Numbered from the stretch's first letter, positions 1-6,993 are shown. The stretch: DNA of 11,241 nt from Bacteroidota bacterium (GCA_023426425.1 JAFAAT010000052.1:1-11241), one strand, 5' to 3'. A program made the numbers and translations. Notes: generated from the sequence alone by a model not told the origin.

Positions 1-651
1 TTTTGATACCAGGCTATTCAATAGGACTCCGTACAGAGTGTCGGCAGTCCTGGAATACGCAAAGTGAAGAAGAGAACTTGTTTGTGGAATTTCGAGTTCA
101 GGGTTAGCAATTCTCTTCCCTGTTGTGGCGTCTATCGAAAAGAGCCGTTCGTCACATTTGACGAAGAAGCGCTTGTTGATTTCGTCGTAGCAGTGCATGC
201 CGCTCACCACGCAGTTCAGGCCCTCAATGTGTAAAGTGTCATCAATTGGTGTCGGTATGCCTGTAGTCTGATCAATTGTTGCGAGGAAATGTCTGTTGAC
301 CGTGTCGTTGAAGTAAACACCATAAAGTGTACCGGTGGAGTTGTCGTACTCGGGAGCATAGGTTGCCCAGGCGCCGGAAGGGAAGAATGGGATGCCAGAA
401 TTCACTGCACCCGTACTTACATCGATTGCATACAAATGATCCACGCTGGAGGCACCTGCTGGAAAGATAAACCTGCCGTCAGTTTCGTTATAAGTTCTAA
501 CCTTCGCAAAGCAGGTAGAGACGCCAGGAATCGAATCGCCTGTACTGATAACTGCTGCAGTCGCAGGGTCTAACTCTACCAGGTGGTAGTGTTGAGAAAA
601 AGCAGGGCAGGCAATTGAAACTGACAGAAGAAATAAGAGCAACTGCTTCAT
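1..651 (-). CDS. Secreted beta-propeller-like protein, C-terminus beyond the left edge (partial)
   Basis: The reading frame starts at ATG (651-649) and stays open for 217 codons to the window edge, so the C-terminal part is missing. Residues 1-20 form a signal peptide: Lys, a Leu-rich core, then a small-residue cleavage region ending near AFSQ, followed by HYHLVELD. The visible part holds repeated strand-turn units of the type LYAIDVSTGAV (about residues 73-83), FLATIDQTTG and LFSIDATTG. These resemble PQQ/YVTN-type propeller blades, in which an Asp-x-x-Thr-Gly turn separates strands. This suggests an exported propeller domain, but no catalytic residues or ligand can be named. The gene lies 73 bases downstream of the T9SS cargo gene on the same strand, so co-transcription is possible. 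A T9SS C-terminal domain may lie outside the window. The propeller assignment is inference from repeat style only. Confidence 0.75.
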   Translation of the reverse strand, partial: MKQLLLFLLSVSIACPAFSQHYHLVELDPATAAVISTGDSIPGVSTCFAKVRTYNETDGRFIFPAGASSVDHLYAIDVSTGAVNSGIPFFPSGAWATYAPEYDNSTGTLYGVYFNDTVNRHFLATIDQTTGIPTPIDDTLHIEGLNCVVSGMHCYDEINKRFFVKCDERLFSIDATTGKRIANPELEIPQTSSLLHFAYSRTADTLYGVLLNSLVSK

Positions 652-724
652 GCGCACGAAATTTCCTGATAAGTTACTCAATACTTACGAATCCTGTGCG
701 TGTTCGTCTGCCGCCCTTCAAAAT

Positions 725-2371
725 TTATTGCCTGAGGAATTTGACACTGTACTGTTCCCGGTCGTCTGTAACTATTCTGGCGATGTAAGTGCCGGGTGCG
801 AGGGAACTAATGTCTATCTTTTTACTAACCGCGAAGGCTTCTTTCAAAACCATCGCCCCATTCAAGTTGTAGATCATTACCTCAAGTCTGCTGCCAAGCA
901 AATCCTCGACCATGATGTATTCTGTGGCTGGCGAGGGGTAGAGACTTATGCGGTTGCGGACCTGTACTTGTCCCGGATCAACAACCGCTGTGGGCGTAGC
1001 GCTGTCGAGGTAGTAGGAAAAGCCTTCCCCGGGGAGTTGAGGGTAATTAGGTAATGTTTTGTAGAATTTACCTGCGACAGTTACTCCTGGTCTGCCATCT
1101 GGCACTTCCACATAGCCAGAGTAGGTATGCACGCTCTGGGCCGGCTGTACAAACTTTCGCCAGCGTAAGTTCAGATTGGTATCGAGACAGAAGACCTGGA
1201 GGAAGTTGTTTTTACTATGCTTATCGTTGATTATTTGCGAATGTGTAGTATTCGCATAGTAGATGTAGTTGTCTACCGGGTTATATACAAGGCTGTGAAT
1301 GGAAGGAAAGCTGCTGTGGGAATGGTCCAATGTATCCTTTTTCTTAAAGCGAACAGCTTCATAGGAACTGTAGCGATTTCCGGGTTTTCCTTTCAGGAGC
1401 ATAGTATGATTATACGCAGGGTAGACGAATTGAGAGGGGCCGGTCCGGTAGAAATATTCGGAAGCAGCTACGACTGAACCTGTTGGCAGCGCCAACATAT
1501 AGGGCGTTTTTGGCAGATAAGCGTAATAGTCTGTACTGTTATTAACATCCGAAACTTTGAGGGCAAATGTGTCAATCATGTTCATTGCGGTATCAGCGAT
1601 ATAGAAGGAGCGATGCAAGTTAGGAGCCTTAAAAAGCTGTTCCCCGTTTATGAAGAAGCGGTTGCCAGGGAATTCGCTAACCGCAACAACATAGTGCCTG
1701 TGTAATGTATCAGTTGAATTCACATTACCAAAGACGCCTTCGCGGATCAGCTGGCCGTCCAGGTTGAGCTGATAGAAGATTGAATAATAGTCAAGCGGTG
1801 GATTGTTACCGAAATTTATAATCACTGGAATCGTAACTCTGTCGGTTACGAAGAGGTTCATCGGCACCAACTTGTCGCCGGATTGTTGCTGACCTACCAG
1901 TTTGAGACGAGTTTCAGGGACTACAACGTTCAGCTGGCTGTCCAACTGCTGATAGTAGATTGCGTTGAGGAACATTTTATAGGGAAGCGGGGCGGTGGTG
2001 TCATCGACGATCTGTTTGGTATAGACCAGATGCACCCTTCCATCCTTTACCTCCATAACTATTGCTCCTGGCACTATGGTGCTGTCTGCCTGGAGTAAGT
2101 CGCCGGTAAATGCTGCACGGGCCTGAGGGACCAGTGTGCTAACATCATGTTTGTGAATCCAGTATTCTGCAGGATACAGGTTGTCTATCTGAGGATAGGT
2201 ACTGGTGTCTTTTTTCAGATAGGTGATTGAATAATAGCTACCATTCGATTCCTGTACTCCGCAAGTTGAGACAAATTCGCCCTGATTTAAGAGCTGGGGG
2301 TAGAAACTTGTTTGAGCGCCGGCACTGGCGGCAGCCAGCATGAGAAGCTGGCCAAGAATAAGGTTTTTCAT
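725..2371 (-). CDS. Secreted protein with T9SS type A sorting domain
   Basis: This 548-residue protein starts at ATG (2371-2369). Residues 1-20 are a clear signal peptide (Lys, hydrophobic core, then a small-residue stretch ending SAGAQ). Residues from about 472 to 548 form a type A T9SS C-terminal sorting domain: LYPSPATEYIMVE, then a MIYNLNGAMV strand, DISSLAPGTYIARI, and a final KFLRQ. In Bacteroidota such a domain directs cargo through the outer membrane by the Por/Spr secretion system, usually followed by cleavage and surface anchoring. The middle 450 residues are beta-rich, with many Tyr, Asn and Thr, and match no family I can name. Phrases such as DNYIYYANTT suggest a propeller or repeated beta structure, possibly related to the partial neighbour downstream. 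It is probably surface-exposed or released. Function unknown. Confidence 0.9.
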   Translation of the reverse strand: MKNLILGQLLMLAAASAGAQTSFYPQLLNQGEFVSTCGVQESNGSYYSITYLKKDTSTYPQIDNLYPAEYWIHKHDVSTLVPQARAAFTGDLLQADSTIVPGAIVMEVKDGRVHLVYTKQIVDDTTAPLPYKMFLNAIYYQQLDSQLNVVVPETRLKLVGQQQSGDKLVPMNLFVTDRVTIPVIINFGNNPPLDYYSIFYQLNLDGQLIREGVFGNVNSTDTLHRHYVVAVSEFPGNRFFINGEQLFKAPNLHRSFYIADTAMNMIDTFALKVSDVNNSTDYYAYLPKTPYMLALPTGSVVAASEYFYRTGPSQFVYPAYNHTMLLKGKPGNRYSSYEAVRFKKKDTLDHSHSSFPSIHSLVYNPVDNYIYYANTTHSQIINDKHSKNNFLQVFCLDTNLNLRWRKFVQPAQSVHTYSGYVEVPDGRPGVTVAGKFYKTLPNYPQLPGEGFSYYLDSATPTAVVDPGQVQVRNRISLYPSPATEYIMVEDLLGSRLEVMIYNLNGAMVLKEAFAVSKKIDISSLAPGTYIARIVTDDREQYSVKFLRQ

Positions 2372-2453
2372 AGGGTGTGACTTATGGTGCTAAAATAGCA
2401 AGTGAGAGCAAAACCCGTTTGGAAAATGAGTTCTTTTTTGGGCGAAAGCGGGT

Positions 2454-2535
2454 AAAACACCCCCTTAAATGGTGTCAGAGGACTAATCCGTTTGGGGCTG
2501 GATAAGCATCCCTTGCTTAGTACCGGAGGTGTTTT
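2454..2535. repeat. Inverted repeat directly after the histidine kinase stop codon
   Basis: Two 11-base arms, AAAACACCCCC at 2454-2464 and GGAGGTGTTTT at 2525-2535, pair with only one G-T wobble and enclose about 60 bases. Read on the minus strand, the first arm begins one base after the kinase stop codon (2537-2539). Smaller hairpins lie inside the loop: cacc/ggtg at 2459-2475 and AAGC/GCTT around 2505-2519. It could end the kai operon transcript, though the T-tract after the second arm is only four bases. It also resembles the C-rich and G-rich palindromic spacer elements common in Bacteroidota genomes. The 165-base spacer 2372-2536 holds no other gene I can support. Confidence 0.5.
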
Positions 2536-2536
2536 C

Positions 2537-3853
2537 TTAGTTGCTGGGAACTGTAGTTGAGTGCGAGTGAACTCCTGCAGGTAACAACAATAAAAACTCA
2601 GCACCGTCTCCGGGAATGCTTCTTGCGGTGATCAGGCCGTCATGTTTCTCAAGAATCTTTTTGGCGATGGCCAGACCGATGCCCGTACCGTCATAGCTCT
2701 CCTTTGAGTGTAGTCGCTCAAACAGGGCGAATATGTGGCCGAGATATTTTTCTTCGAAGCCTATGCCATTGTCTTTGATGCTGATGATGTGCCACTGCCC
2801 ATCTGCTTGTTCTATACCGTCGAAACCACCAGTGCCTACGCGGCGGGAGCTGATCTGAATGATCGGGGCTACATCGGGTTTGGCGAACTTCAAGGCATTG
2901 GAAATTATATTCTGAAACACCTGGCGCATTTGTCCGCGGTTACATCTGATGGTAGGCAGCGGGCCAACTTCAATCAGCGCTGCGCGCTCCTGGATGGAGA
3001 GGTCGAAATCTTCGAGCAATTCGTTAAGCAGTAGGTTGAAGTCGACTGGTTCGTACTGGTCATTCCCTGCAGACAGCTTTGAATAATTAAGCACATCGGT
3101 TATGAGATTCTTCATCCGGCCTGCAGAGCCGATGATTTTATCAAGGAAGTATTTGGCGTCTGTACTCACCTGTCCGTCAAGACGCTTTTGAAGTAGGTTT
3201 GAAAATAGGTGGATCTTCCTTATAGGTTCCTGCAGGTCGTGCGAAGCCACGGAGGCGAATTGCTGCAGGTCATTGTTGCTATGCTCCAGTGCCTGGTTCA
3301 TCAGTGCAAGCAGACGGTTTGTGTTTTCCAGTTGCTGCTGTGCCTGTTTTTGCATGCTGAGGTCTGTGAGGATAATGCTCATGGCAGTCCCCTCTTCGTA
3401 TTCCAGGGCAGTGAGAGACAACTGGATCGGAATCTTTTTGGCGCCTCCTTCCAGCGAGACTTCTTCCTTGCAGGCGACCCCCCAGCATTTCTGAAACAGG
3501 TCATTGTATGCTTCATTATCCTCGGCAGCAATAAAGTTGCTGAATGGCGAGCCAATAACCTGTGACAGTGGCAGGTTTACCATTGAAGCGAATTGTGAAT
3601 TGCAGTAGATAATGATGCCGCTGGTATTCAAAGTGACCGCACCTTCGTTCATCTTTTCTATGAATACCCGGTATGCCCTGTCGGCTGTGCGAAGTGCATA
3701 GAGCTGAGGCCCTTCTTCTCCTTCAACCACAAGTGCGTCGACCTGTCCCGTTCGAATGGCTTCTATGGATTCCTGGGCTTCAAATAACTGCATGCGGAGC
3801 TCCTCCAGTTCCGCTTCCAGTTCTTTCACTCTTCCGGTATTCACTTCATTCAT
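2537..3853 (-). CDS. PAS-domain sensor histidine kinase, last gene of the kai operon
   Basis: This 438-residue protein is probably cytoplasmic, with no signal peptide or membrane segment. Residues 5-35 form a coiled coil, followed by a distinctive segment, AIRTGQVDALVV (32-43). I know similar text from the N-terminus of several bacterial PAS kinases. A PAS domain covers about 58-168, and a linking helix about 168-195. HisKA has the phospho-acceptor His205 in ASHDLQEPIRK. The ATPase domain has an N box around Asn315/Asn319, a G1 box DNGIG (361-365), an F box FALFERLH and a G2 box GTGIGLAIAKK (389-399). All motifs for autophosphorylation are intact. There is no receiver domain, so a response regulator elsewhere must accept the phosphate. 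It starts two bases after the kaiB-2 stop, indicating translation in the same operon. It differs from cyanobacterial SasA, which carries a KaiB-like sensor domain. A role as readout of the KaiC/KaiB state is inferred from position. Confidence 0.93.
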   Translation of the reverse strand: MNEVNTGRVKELEAELEELRMQLFEAQESIEAIRTGQVDALVVEGEEGPQLYALRTADRAYRVFIEKMNEGAVTLNTSGIIIYCNSQFASMVNLPLSQVIGSPFSNFIAAEDNEAYNDLFQKCWGVACKEEVSLEGGAKKIPIQLSLTALEYEEGTAMSIILTDLSMQKQAQQQLENTNRLLALMNQALEHSNNDLQQFASVASHDLQEPIRKIHLFSNLLQKRLDGQVSTDAKYFLDKIIGSAGRMKNLITDVLNYSKLSAGNDQYEPVDFNLLLNELLEDFDLSIQERAALIEVGPLPTIRCNRGQMRQVFQNIISNALKFAKPDVAPIIQISSRRVGTGGFDGIEQADGQWHIISIKDNGIGFEEKYLGHIFALFERLHSKESYDGTGIGLAIAKKILEKHDGLITARSIPGDGAEFLLLLPAGVHSHSTTVPSN

Positions 3854-3855
3854 AT

Positions 3856-4167
3856 TTACTGCTTCAATCCAATTGCTTTTAAAACCTTGTTGACATCTGA
3901 AAGGTCGCCGATTAGCCGGCGCTCAGGCAAAGGTGCTTTTTTTATCAGCATCGGCAGGGCAATAATCTGTTCTTCTTTAGCTATTCCGCCCTGTTGATGC
4001 ACATCTATTACTTCCAGCGAATACCGCCCTTTCAGGTGGTCTTCACAGATTGTTTTCAGGTTGTTGATTGCCCGCACTGAGTTGGGAGATGCTCCCACCA
4101 CGTACAGTCTAAAGACATATTCCTTCTTCAGGCTCTTAACTTCTTCAATGACACCTTCTAATTCCAT
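3856..4167 (-). CDS. kaiB: KaiB-family protein, second divergent copy
   Basis: This 103-residue KaiB-domain protein starts at ATG (4167-4165), eight bases after kaiB-1 ends. The thioredoxin-like KaiB core begins near residue 17 (FRLYVVGASPNSVRAI), continues through LEVIDVHQQGG and IIALPMLIKKAPLP, and ends with the family signature LIGDLSD (85-91). Pro72, Pro79 and Pro81 correspond to the proline region involved in KaiB fold switching. By my hand alignment about 38 of 85 core positions are identical to kaiB-1, so the two copies are not a recent duplication. Compared with kaiB-1 it has lost the usual N-P-Q-L after the IDV strand (QQGG here) and the GLDL-like C-terminal stretch (AIGL here). It may bind KaiC differently, pair with kaiB-1, or serve as a separate sensor for the adjacent kinase. 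These roles are inference. Confidence 0.9.
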   Translation of the reverse strand: MELEGVIEEVKSLKKEYVFRLYVVGASPNSVRAINNLKTICEDHLKGRYSLEVIDVHQQGGIAKEEQIIALPMLIKKAPLPERRLIGDLSDVNKVLKAIGLKQ

Positions 4168-4175
4168 GCAGTTGG

Positions 4176-4505
4176 TTATGTCCTGACTGGCCTCAGGTTG
4201 AGGCCCACAAGCACTTTTTCTTCGTTAGACAAATCGCCAATGATCTTGCGTATGGGGACAGGTACCTTTCTGACGAGTGTAGGTACTGCCAATATCTGAT
4301 CTCCGGCAGCCAGCTGGGGCTGAACCAAAAGGTCGATGACTTCAATGGTGTATTTGCCCTGAAGATGTTCTTCGCAATACTTCCTCAGATTAGCCAGCGC
4401 AGCCATGGACTTGGTGGTATTGCCGGCTATATAAAGCCGCAACTCCCATCTTTCGCTTTGGGGACCCGCTTGTACGGTTGTCCCGGTTCTACTTTTTTTT
4501 GCCAT
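4176..4505 (-). CDS. kaiB: KaiB circadian-clock-type protein, canonical copy
   Basis: This 109-residue protein starts at ATG (4505-4503), which lies inside the end of kaiC (17-base overlap), a sign of translational coupling. After a polar 18-residue leader, the KaiB core runs from about 21 to 104: LRLYIAGNTTKSMAAL, YTIEVIDLLVQPQL, QILAVPTLVRKVPVPIRK, then IIGDLSNEEKVLVGLNL. This follows cyanobacterial KaiB closely along its length, including the KVL(I/V)GL(D/N)L ending. Prolines 75, 82 and 84 match the region that flips in fold-switching KaiB. In cyanobacteria KaiB binds the CI ring of phosphorylated KaiC and sequesters KaiA; no KaiA is seen here, so its job would be KaiC regulation by another route. 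It is shorter than cyanobacterial KaiB at the C-terminal end, where the acidic tail is missing. Confidence 0.95.
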   Translation of the reverse strand: MAKKSRTGTTVQAGPQSERWELRLYIAGNTTKSMAALANLRKYCEEHLQGKYTIEVIDLLVQPQLAAGDQILAVPTLVRKVPVPIRKIIGDLSNEEKVLVGLNLRPVRT

Positions 4506-6213
4506 TGGCTGCTTTATTAGTTCGTTTATCGATCAACTCCTGTCGGTTTCGCTCCAATATTTCTTTCCGCATATCCTCTTCCAGATAGGATTTATTGAGT
4601 TCGTCCTGAACAGAGTTAAAGTCTTCCTGAAGTGACATGATCTTAGCTTCAAGCACACGCCGCTTCCTCTCGATTTCACGGTCCTTACTTGTCAAGGCAA
4701 AGCTTCGAAGTTCAACCCCGGTAACCTCATTGAGCTGGTGGGCTTCGCGGGCTGAACCAGTGAGTACCCCTTCAGGGCCGATGTAGACGTCCTGGAGCTT
4801 TAAGCCCTCGTCCGTTATAAGGAACTCACGCACCTGGTTGGAGTGTTTCATTCCGCGCGATTTCATGATGTACAGGCCCTTATTCCTTTCGCCGTTTGTT
4901 TCAATATCGCGTACTGTAATCCATGCATCTACCAGGGAAGAAACACCTTCATCGGTTTGTTCACTTACCGTGCTGTTCAGGTTAAGTGCTGTGAATAATA
5001 CAGTGATATTTTGCCCCTGCAGGTAGTCGATCAGCCTTACGAGAATGGACTTCACTTCAGAAATGAGCCCGGCTGCAGTCAGGTTAGAGATTGGGTCCAG
5101 AATTACAATGCTGGGCTTAAACTCTTTTATTTTCTTGTGGATGTTGACCAGGTGCATCTCCAGGCCGTAAACTGTGGGTCTGGCTGCAGCGAACTCGAGT
5201 AAGCCTGCATCAAGATGGCGTTGCATGTCCAGTCCTATAGCCCGCATGTTGCGGACTATCTGTGCCGGTGATTCCTCAAATGCAAAGAACAATACGCGCT
5301 CCTTTCGCTTGCAGGCAGCATCGGCAAAGGTGGCGGCAATGCTGGTTTTTCCTGTGCCGGCAGTGCCGGATACAAGGATAGAGCTGCCCCTGTAAAAACC
5401 TTTTCCTTCCAGCATTTGGTCTAACTGGGAAATACCGGTAGGTATGCGTTCGGTAGAAACTTTGTTGTTCAGTTGCAGGGATGTGATAGGCAATACGGAG
5501 ATGCCTTCTTCATCAATCAGGAACGGATATTCATTAGTGCCGTGTAAGGAACCGCGGTATTTTATGATGCGAAGCCTTCGCGTGGAAATCTGGTTTTGCA
5601 CACGGTGGTCGAGCAGGATCACACAATCGGAAATGTATTCCTCAAGTCCGTGCCTTGTGAGCGTGCCATTGCCCTGTTCGCCGGTGATCATGGCAGTCAC
5701 ACCTTTGTCTTTCAGCCAGGTGAAGAGCCTGCGCAGCTCAGCGCGCAAGATACCTTCATTTGTAAGGCCACTAAAGAGGTTTTCAATGGTGTCGAGGACT
5801 ACACGTTTGGCGCCTATGCTGTCTATTGCGTATCCCAGCCGGATGAAAAGACCATCTAGATCGTATTCCCCGGTTTCTTCTATTTCGCTTCGTTCGATGT
5901 GGACATGATCGATGGTGACCAGCCGGTCTTTTTGAAGCTTTTTCAGATCAAAGCCCAGTGAGGCCACATTTATTTCAAGATCTACAGGTCGCTCTTCGAA
6001 ACTCATAATGACGCCGGGCTCACCGAATTGCATGGCACCACGAATGATAAATTCGAGGGAAAACAGCGTTTTACCTGCACCCGCGGCGCCACAAATTAAT
6101 GTAGGCCGCCCTTGTGGCAGCCCACCGCCAGTGAGTTCATCGAAACCTGTGATTCCAGTGGGAGTCTTATTTAAGGAGCGTTGAGTAAGGGGGCGTTTTT
6201 TCTTGGAGGACAT
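4489..6213 (-). CDS. kaiC: KaiC-family double-domain ATPase with C-terminal coiled coil
   Basis: This 574-residue protein starts at ATG (6213-6211) and has two tandem RecA-like KaiC domains. CI (about 14-245) has Walker A GAAGAGKT (42-49), the catalytic pair Glu73-Glu74 in SFEERP, and Walker B ending at Asp141. CII (about 254-478) has Walker A GTAGTGKT (283-290), Glu313-Glu314 in AFEESP, and Walker B ILDP with Asp373. By hand alignment with cyanobacterial KaiC, the phosphorylation segment is EQTDEGVSSLVD (418-429). It retains Thr420, Ser425 and Ser426 at the positions of KaiC Thr426, Ser431 and Thr432. The cyanobacterial C-terminal peptide that KaiA binds is replaced by a charged helical tail (about 505-565) that should form a coiled coil. 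The protein likely forms hexamers that hydrolyse ATP slowly and may autophosphorylate. It heads an operon with two kaiB genes and a histidine kinase. Circadian function is not implied by sequence alone. Confidence 0.96.
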   Translation of the reverse strand: MSSKKKRPLTQRSLNKTPTGITGFDELTGGGLPQGRPTLICGAAGAGKTLFSLEFIIRGAMQFGEPGVIMSFEERPVDLEINVASLGFDLKKLQKDRLVTIDHVHIERSEIEETGEYDLDGLFIRLGYAIDSIGAKRVVLDTIENLFSGLTNEGILRAELRRLFTWLKDKGVTAMITGEQGNGTLTRHGLEEYISDCVILLDHRVQNQISTRRLRIIKYRGSLHGTNEYPFLIDEEGISVLPITSLQLNNKVSTERIPTGISQLDQMLEGKGFYRGSSILVSGTAGTGKTSIAATFADAACKRKERVLFFAFEESPAQIVRNMRAIGLDMQRHLDAGLLEFAAARPTVYGLEMHLVNIHKKIKEFKPSIVILDPISNLTAAGLISEVKSILVRLIDYLQGQNITVLFTALNLNSTVSEQTDEGVSSLVDAWITVRDIETNGERNKGLYIMKSRGMKHSNQVREFLITDEGLKLQDVYIGPEGVLTGSAREAHQLNEVTGVELRSFALTSKDREIERKRRVLEAKIMSLQEDFNSVQDELNKSYLEEDMRKEILERNRQELIDKRTNKAANGKKK

Positions 6214-6229
6214 GGAAAATAATGATAAT

Positions 6230-6237
6230 CAAATATT
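6230..6237 (-). promoter_or_regulatory. Possible -7 box for the kai operon
   Basis: On the minus strand the octamer AATATTTG lies 16 bases before the kaiC start codon and matches the Bacteroidota -7 consensus TAnnTTTG at five of six fixed positions. No convincing -33 TTG is seen at the usual spacing, and the distance to ATG implies a very short leader. Weak candidate. Confidence 0.22.
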
Positions 6238-6258
6238 GTAGTAAATGTGTTCATAAAT

Positions 6259-6272
6259 CAGCAGAGTTGCTG
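6259..6272. repeat. Small perfect hairpin upstream of kaiC
   Basis: The 14 bases cagcagagttgctg form a 5-bp stem (CAGCA/TGCTG) with a 4-base loop, about 46 bases upstream of the kaiC start. It could be an operator half-site pair or a leader hairpin, depending on the transcription start. It is short enough to be chance. Confidence 0.3.
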
Positions 6273-6298
6273 AAATCCCGGTAGGAAAGATAGTTTTT

Positions 6299-6344
6299 TA
6301 CAACATCTGGAATATCATGCCAGAGGTAAGTTGTAGATTTTTTT
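6299..6344 (+). terminator. Hairpin with T7 tract in the kaiC upstream spacer
   Basis: TACAAC (6299-6304) pairs with GTTGTA (6330-6335), and inside it TCTGG (6306-6310) pairs with CCAGA (6320-6324) around a 9-base loop. On the plus strand the stem is followed after GA by seven T (6338-6344), the form of a Rho-independent terminator. No plus-strand gene leads into it, so it may end an antisense or small RNA starting near kaiC, or serve as an operator for the kai operon. On the minus strand there is no T-tract after the stem, so it is not an obvious terminator for the DUF1801 gene. Confidence 0.4.
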
Positions 6345-6544
6345 CCTCTAACCGCCTGGTAGCAGTTGGTAGGGAAGCTATTAAGACGCAGATAGGTACA
6401 CAGTTATAAAGATGTAATTAGTGAGCGCCTCCCGGCAAAGCCCGAACAGTTTTCAGGCAGGTTTCTGTGGTTGAATGGGAGGAAGAGAACAGTGGTGGCA
6501 GTGCCGGGCTAAGGGACAGGTGAGCCTACAGGACGAACCTGCCC
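6345..6544. other. Remainder of the kaiC upstream spacer, no gene
   Basis: No reading frame with recognisable protein character is seen here on either strand. The only structure noted is a spaced pair of 7-base inverted arms, CCCGGCA (6429-6435) and TGCCGGG (6502-6508), about 66 bases apart. On the minus strand these lie downstream of the DUF1801 gene, but no T-tract follows, so a terminator is not supported. Together with 6214-6344 this makes an unusually long 331-base spacer ahead of the kai operon. Confidence 0.5.
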
Positions 6545-6880
6545 TCAGCTGACGGCCTTCAGCCAGATCCTGATCAGGTTCTCGTCGATGTCAGCAGGAG
6601 TCTTCAGTTTGATATGCCTCATGTCTTTACCTGTGCCTTCGAGCCTTCCTTCGGGATCCTCGAGTTTCTGGAAGTCGAAGAAGCCTAGGGTGAGGTAAGC
6701 CTTGGCAGTTTTGAAGTAGGCTATGTCTTTAGCAGCACGGAAAACGGGGCGGCTCCATTTGAATTCTTCAGTAACACCAGGCACAGAGTCGTGGATCAGT
6801 TTTCTGAGCGATTGCATCAGCTCACGTTGCTGCTCCGGGGCGTTCTTAATGTATTCAGTGACCTGCGGATTTGAGTTCAT
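6545..6880 (-). CDS. DUF1801 (YdhG-like) domain protein
   Basis: This 111-residue, single-domain cytoplasmic protein fits the DUF1801 family along its full length. It has an N-terminal helical segment with VTEYIKNAPEQQRELMQSLR, then VPGVTEEFKWSRPVF (33-47), IAYFKTAKAYLTLGFF (53-68) and LEGTGKDMRHIKLKT (80-94), the last being the most typical signature. The start is ATG (6880-6878), with a perfect -7 box 25 bases upstream. Members of this fold are small proteins of poorly defined role; the Bacillus YdhG member has been described as an intracellular iron chaperone, but that role cannot be transferred here with confidence. It is encoded on the same strand as the kai operon but separated by 331 bases, so it probably belongs to a different transcript. 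Confidence 0.9.
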   Translation of the reverse strand: MNSNPQVTEYIKNAPEQQRELMQSLRKLIHDSVPGVTEEFKWSRPVFRAAKDIAYFKTAKAYLTLGFFDFQKLEDPEGRLEGTGKDMRHIKLKTPADIDENLIRIWLKAVS

Positions 6881-6905
6881 GTGAGTTGAATTAGCGTGTG
6901 CCTGG

Positions 6906-6913
6906 CAAAGTTA
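6906..6913 (-). promoter_or_regulatory. -7 promoter box for the DUF1801 gene
   Basis: On the minus strand TAACTTTG is an exact match to the Bacteroidota sigma-factor -7 element TAnnTTTG and lies 25 bases upstream of the DUF1801 ATG. A TTG about 25 bases further upstream is a longer spacing than usual for the -33 element. The box overlaps the left arm of a 6-bp inverted repeat, CCTGGC (6901-6906) and GCCAGG (6924-6929), which could be an operator between the divergent genes. Confidence 0.42.
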
Positions 6914-6993
6914 AGGTAGTGCAGCCAGGTTCATGTTCCAAGCCCGTTTCTTAGTTTTTGTTTTTACAGGGGTCTTTAGCTACCTTCAATAGC

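Noticed and set aside
650..1054. 134-codon plus-strand frame opposite the T9SS cargo gene
   Set aside because: It is antisense to a gene with a clear signal peptide and sorting domain, and its translation has no domain character.
2368..2604. 78-codon minus-strand frame between the kinase and the T9SS gene
   Set aside because: It overlaps the kinase end in another frame and runs through the palindromic spacer; the Pro/Leu/Ser-rich translation is typical of a translated repeat.
5444..5908. 154-codon plus-strand frame inside kaiC
   Set aside because: Antisense of a strongly conserved ATPase; composition follows from the complementary codons.
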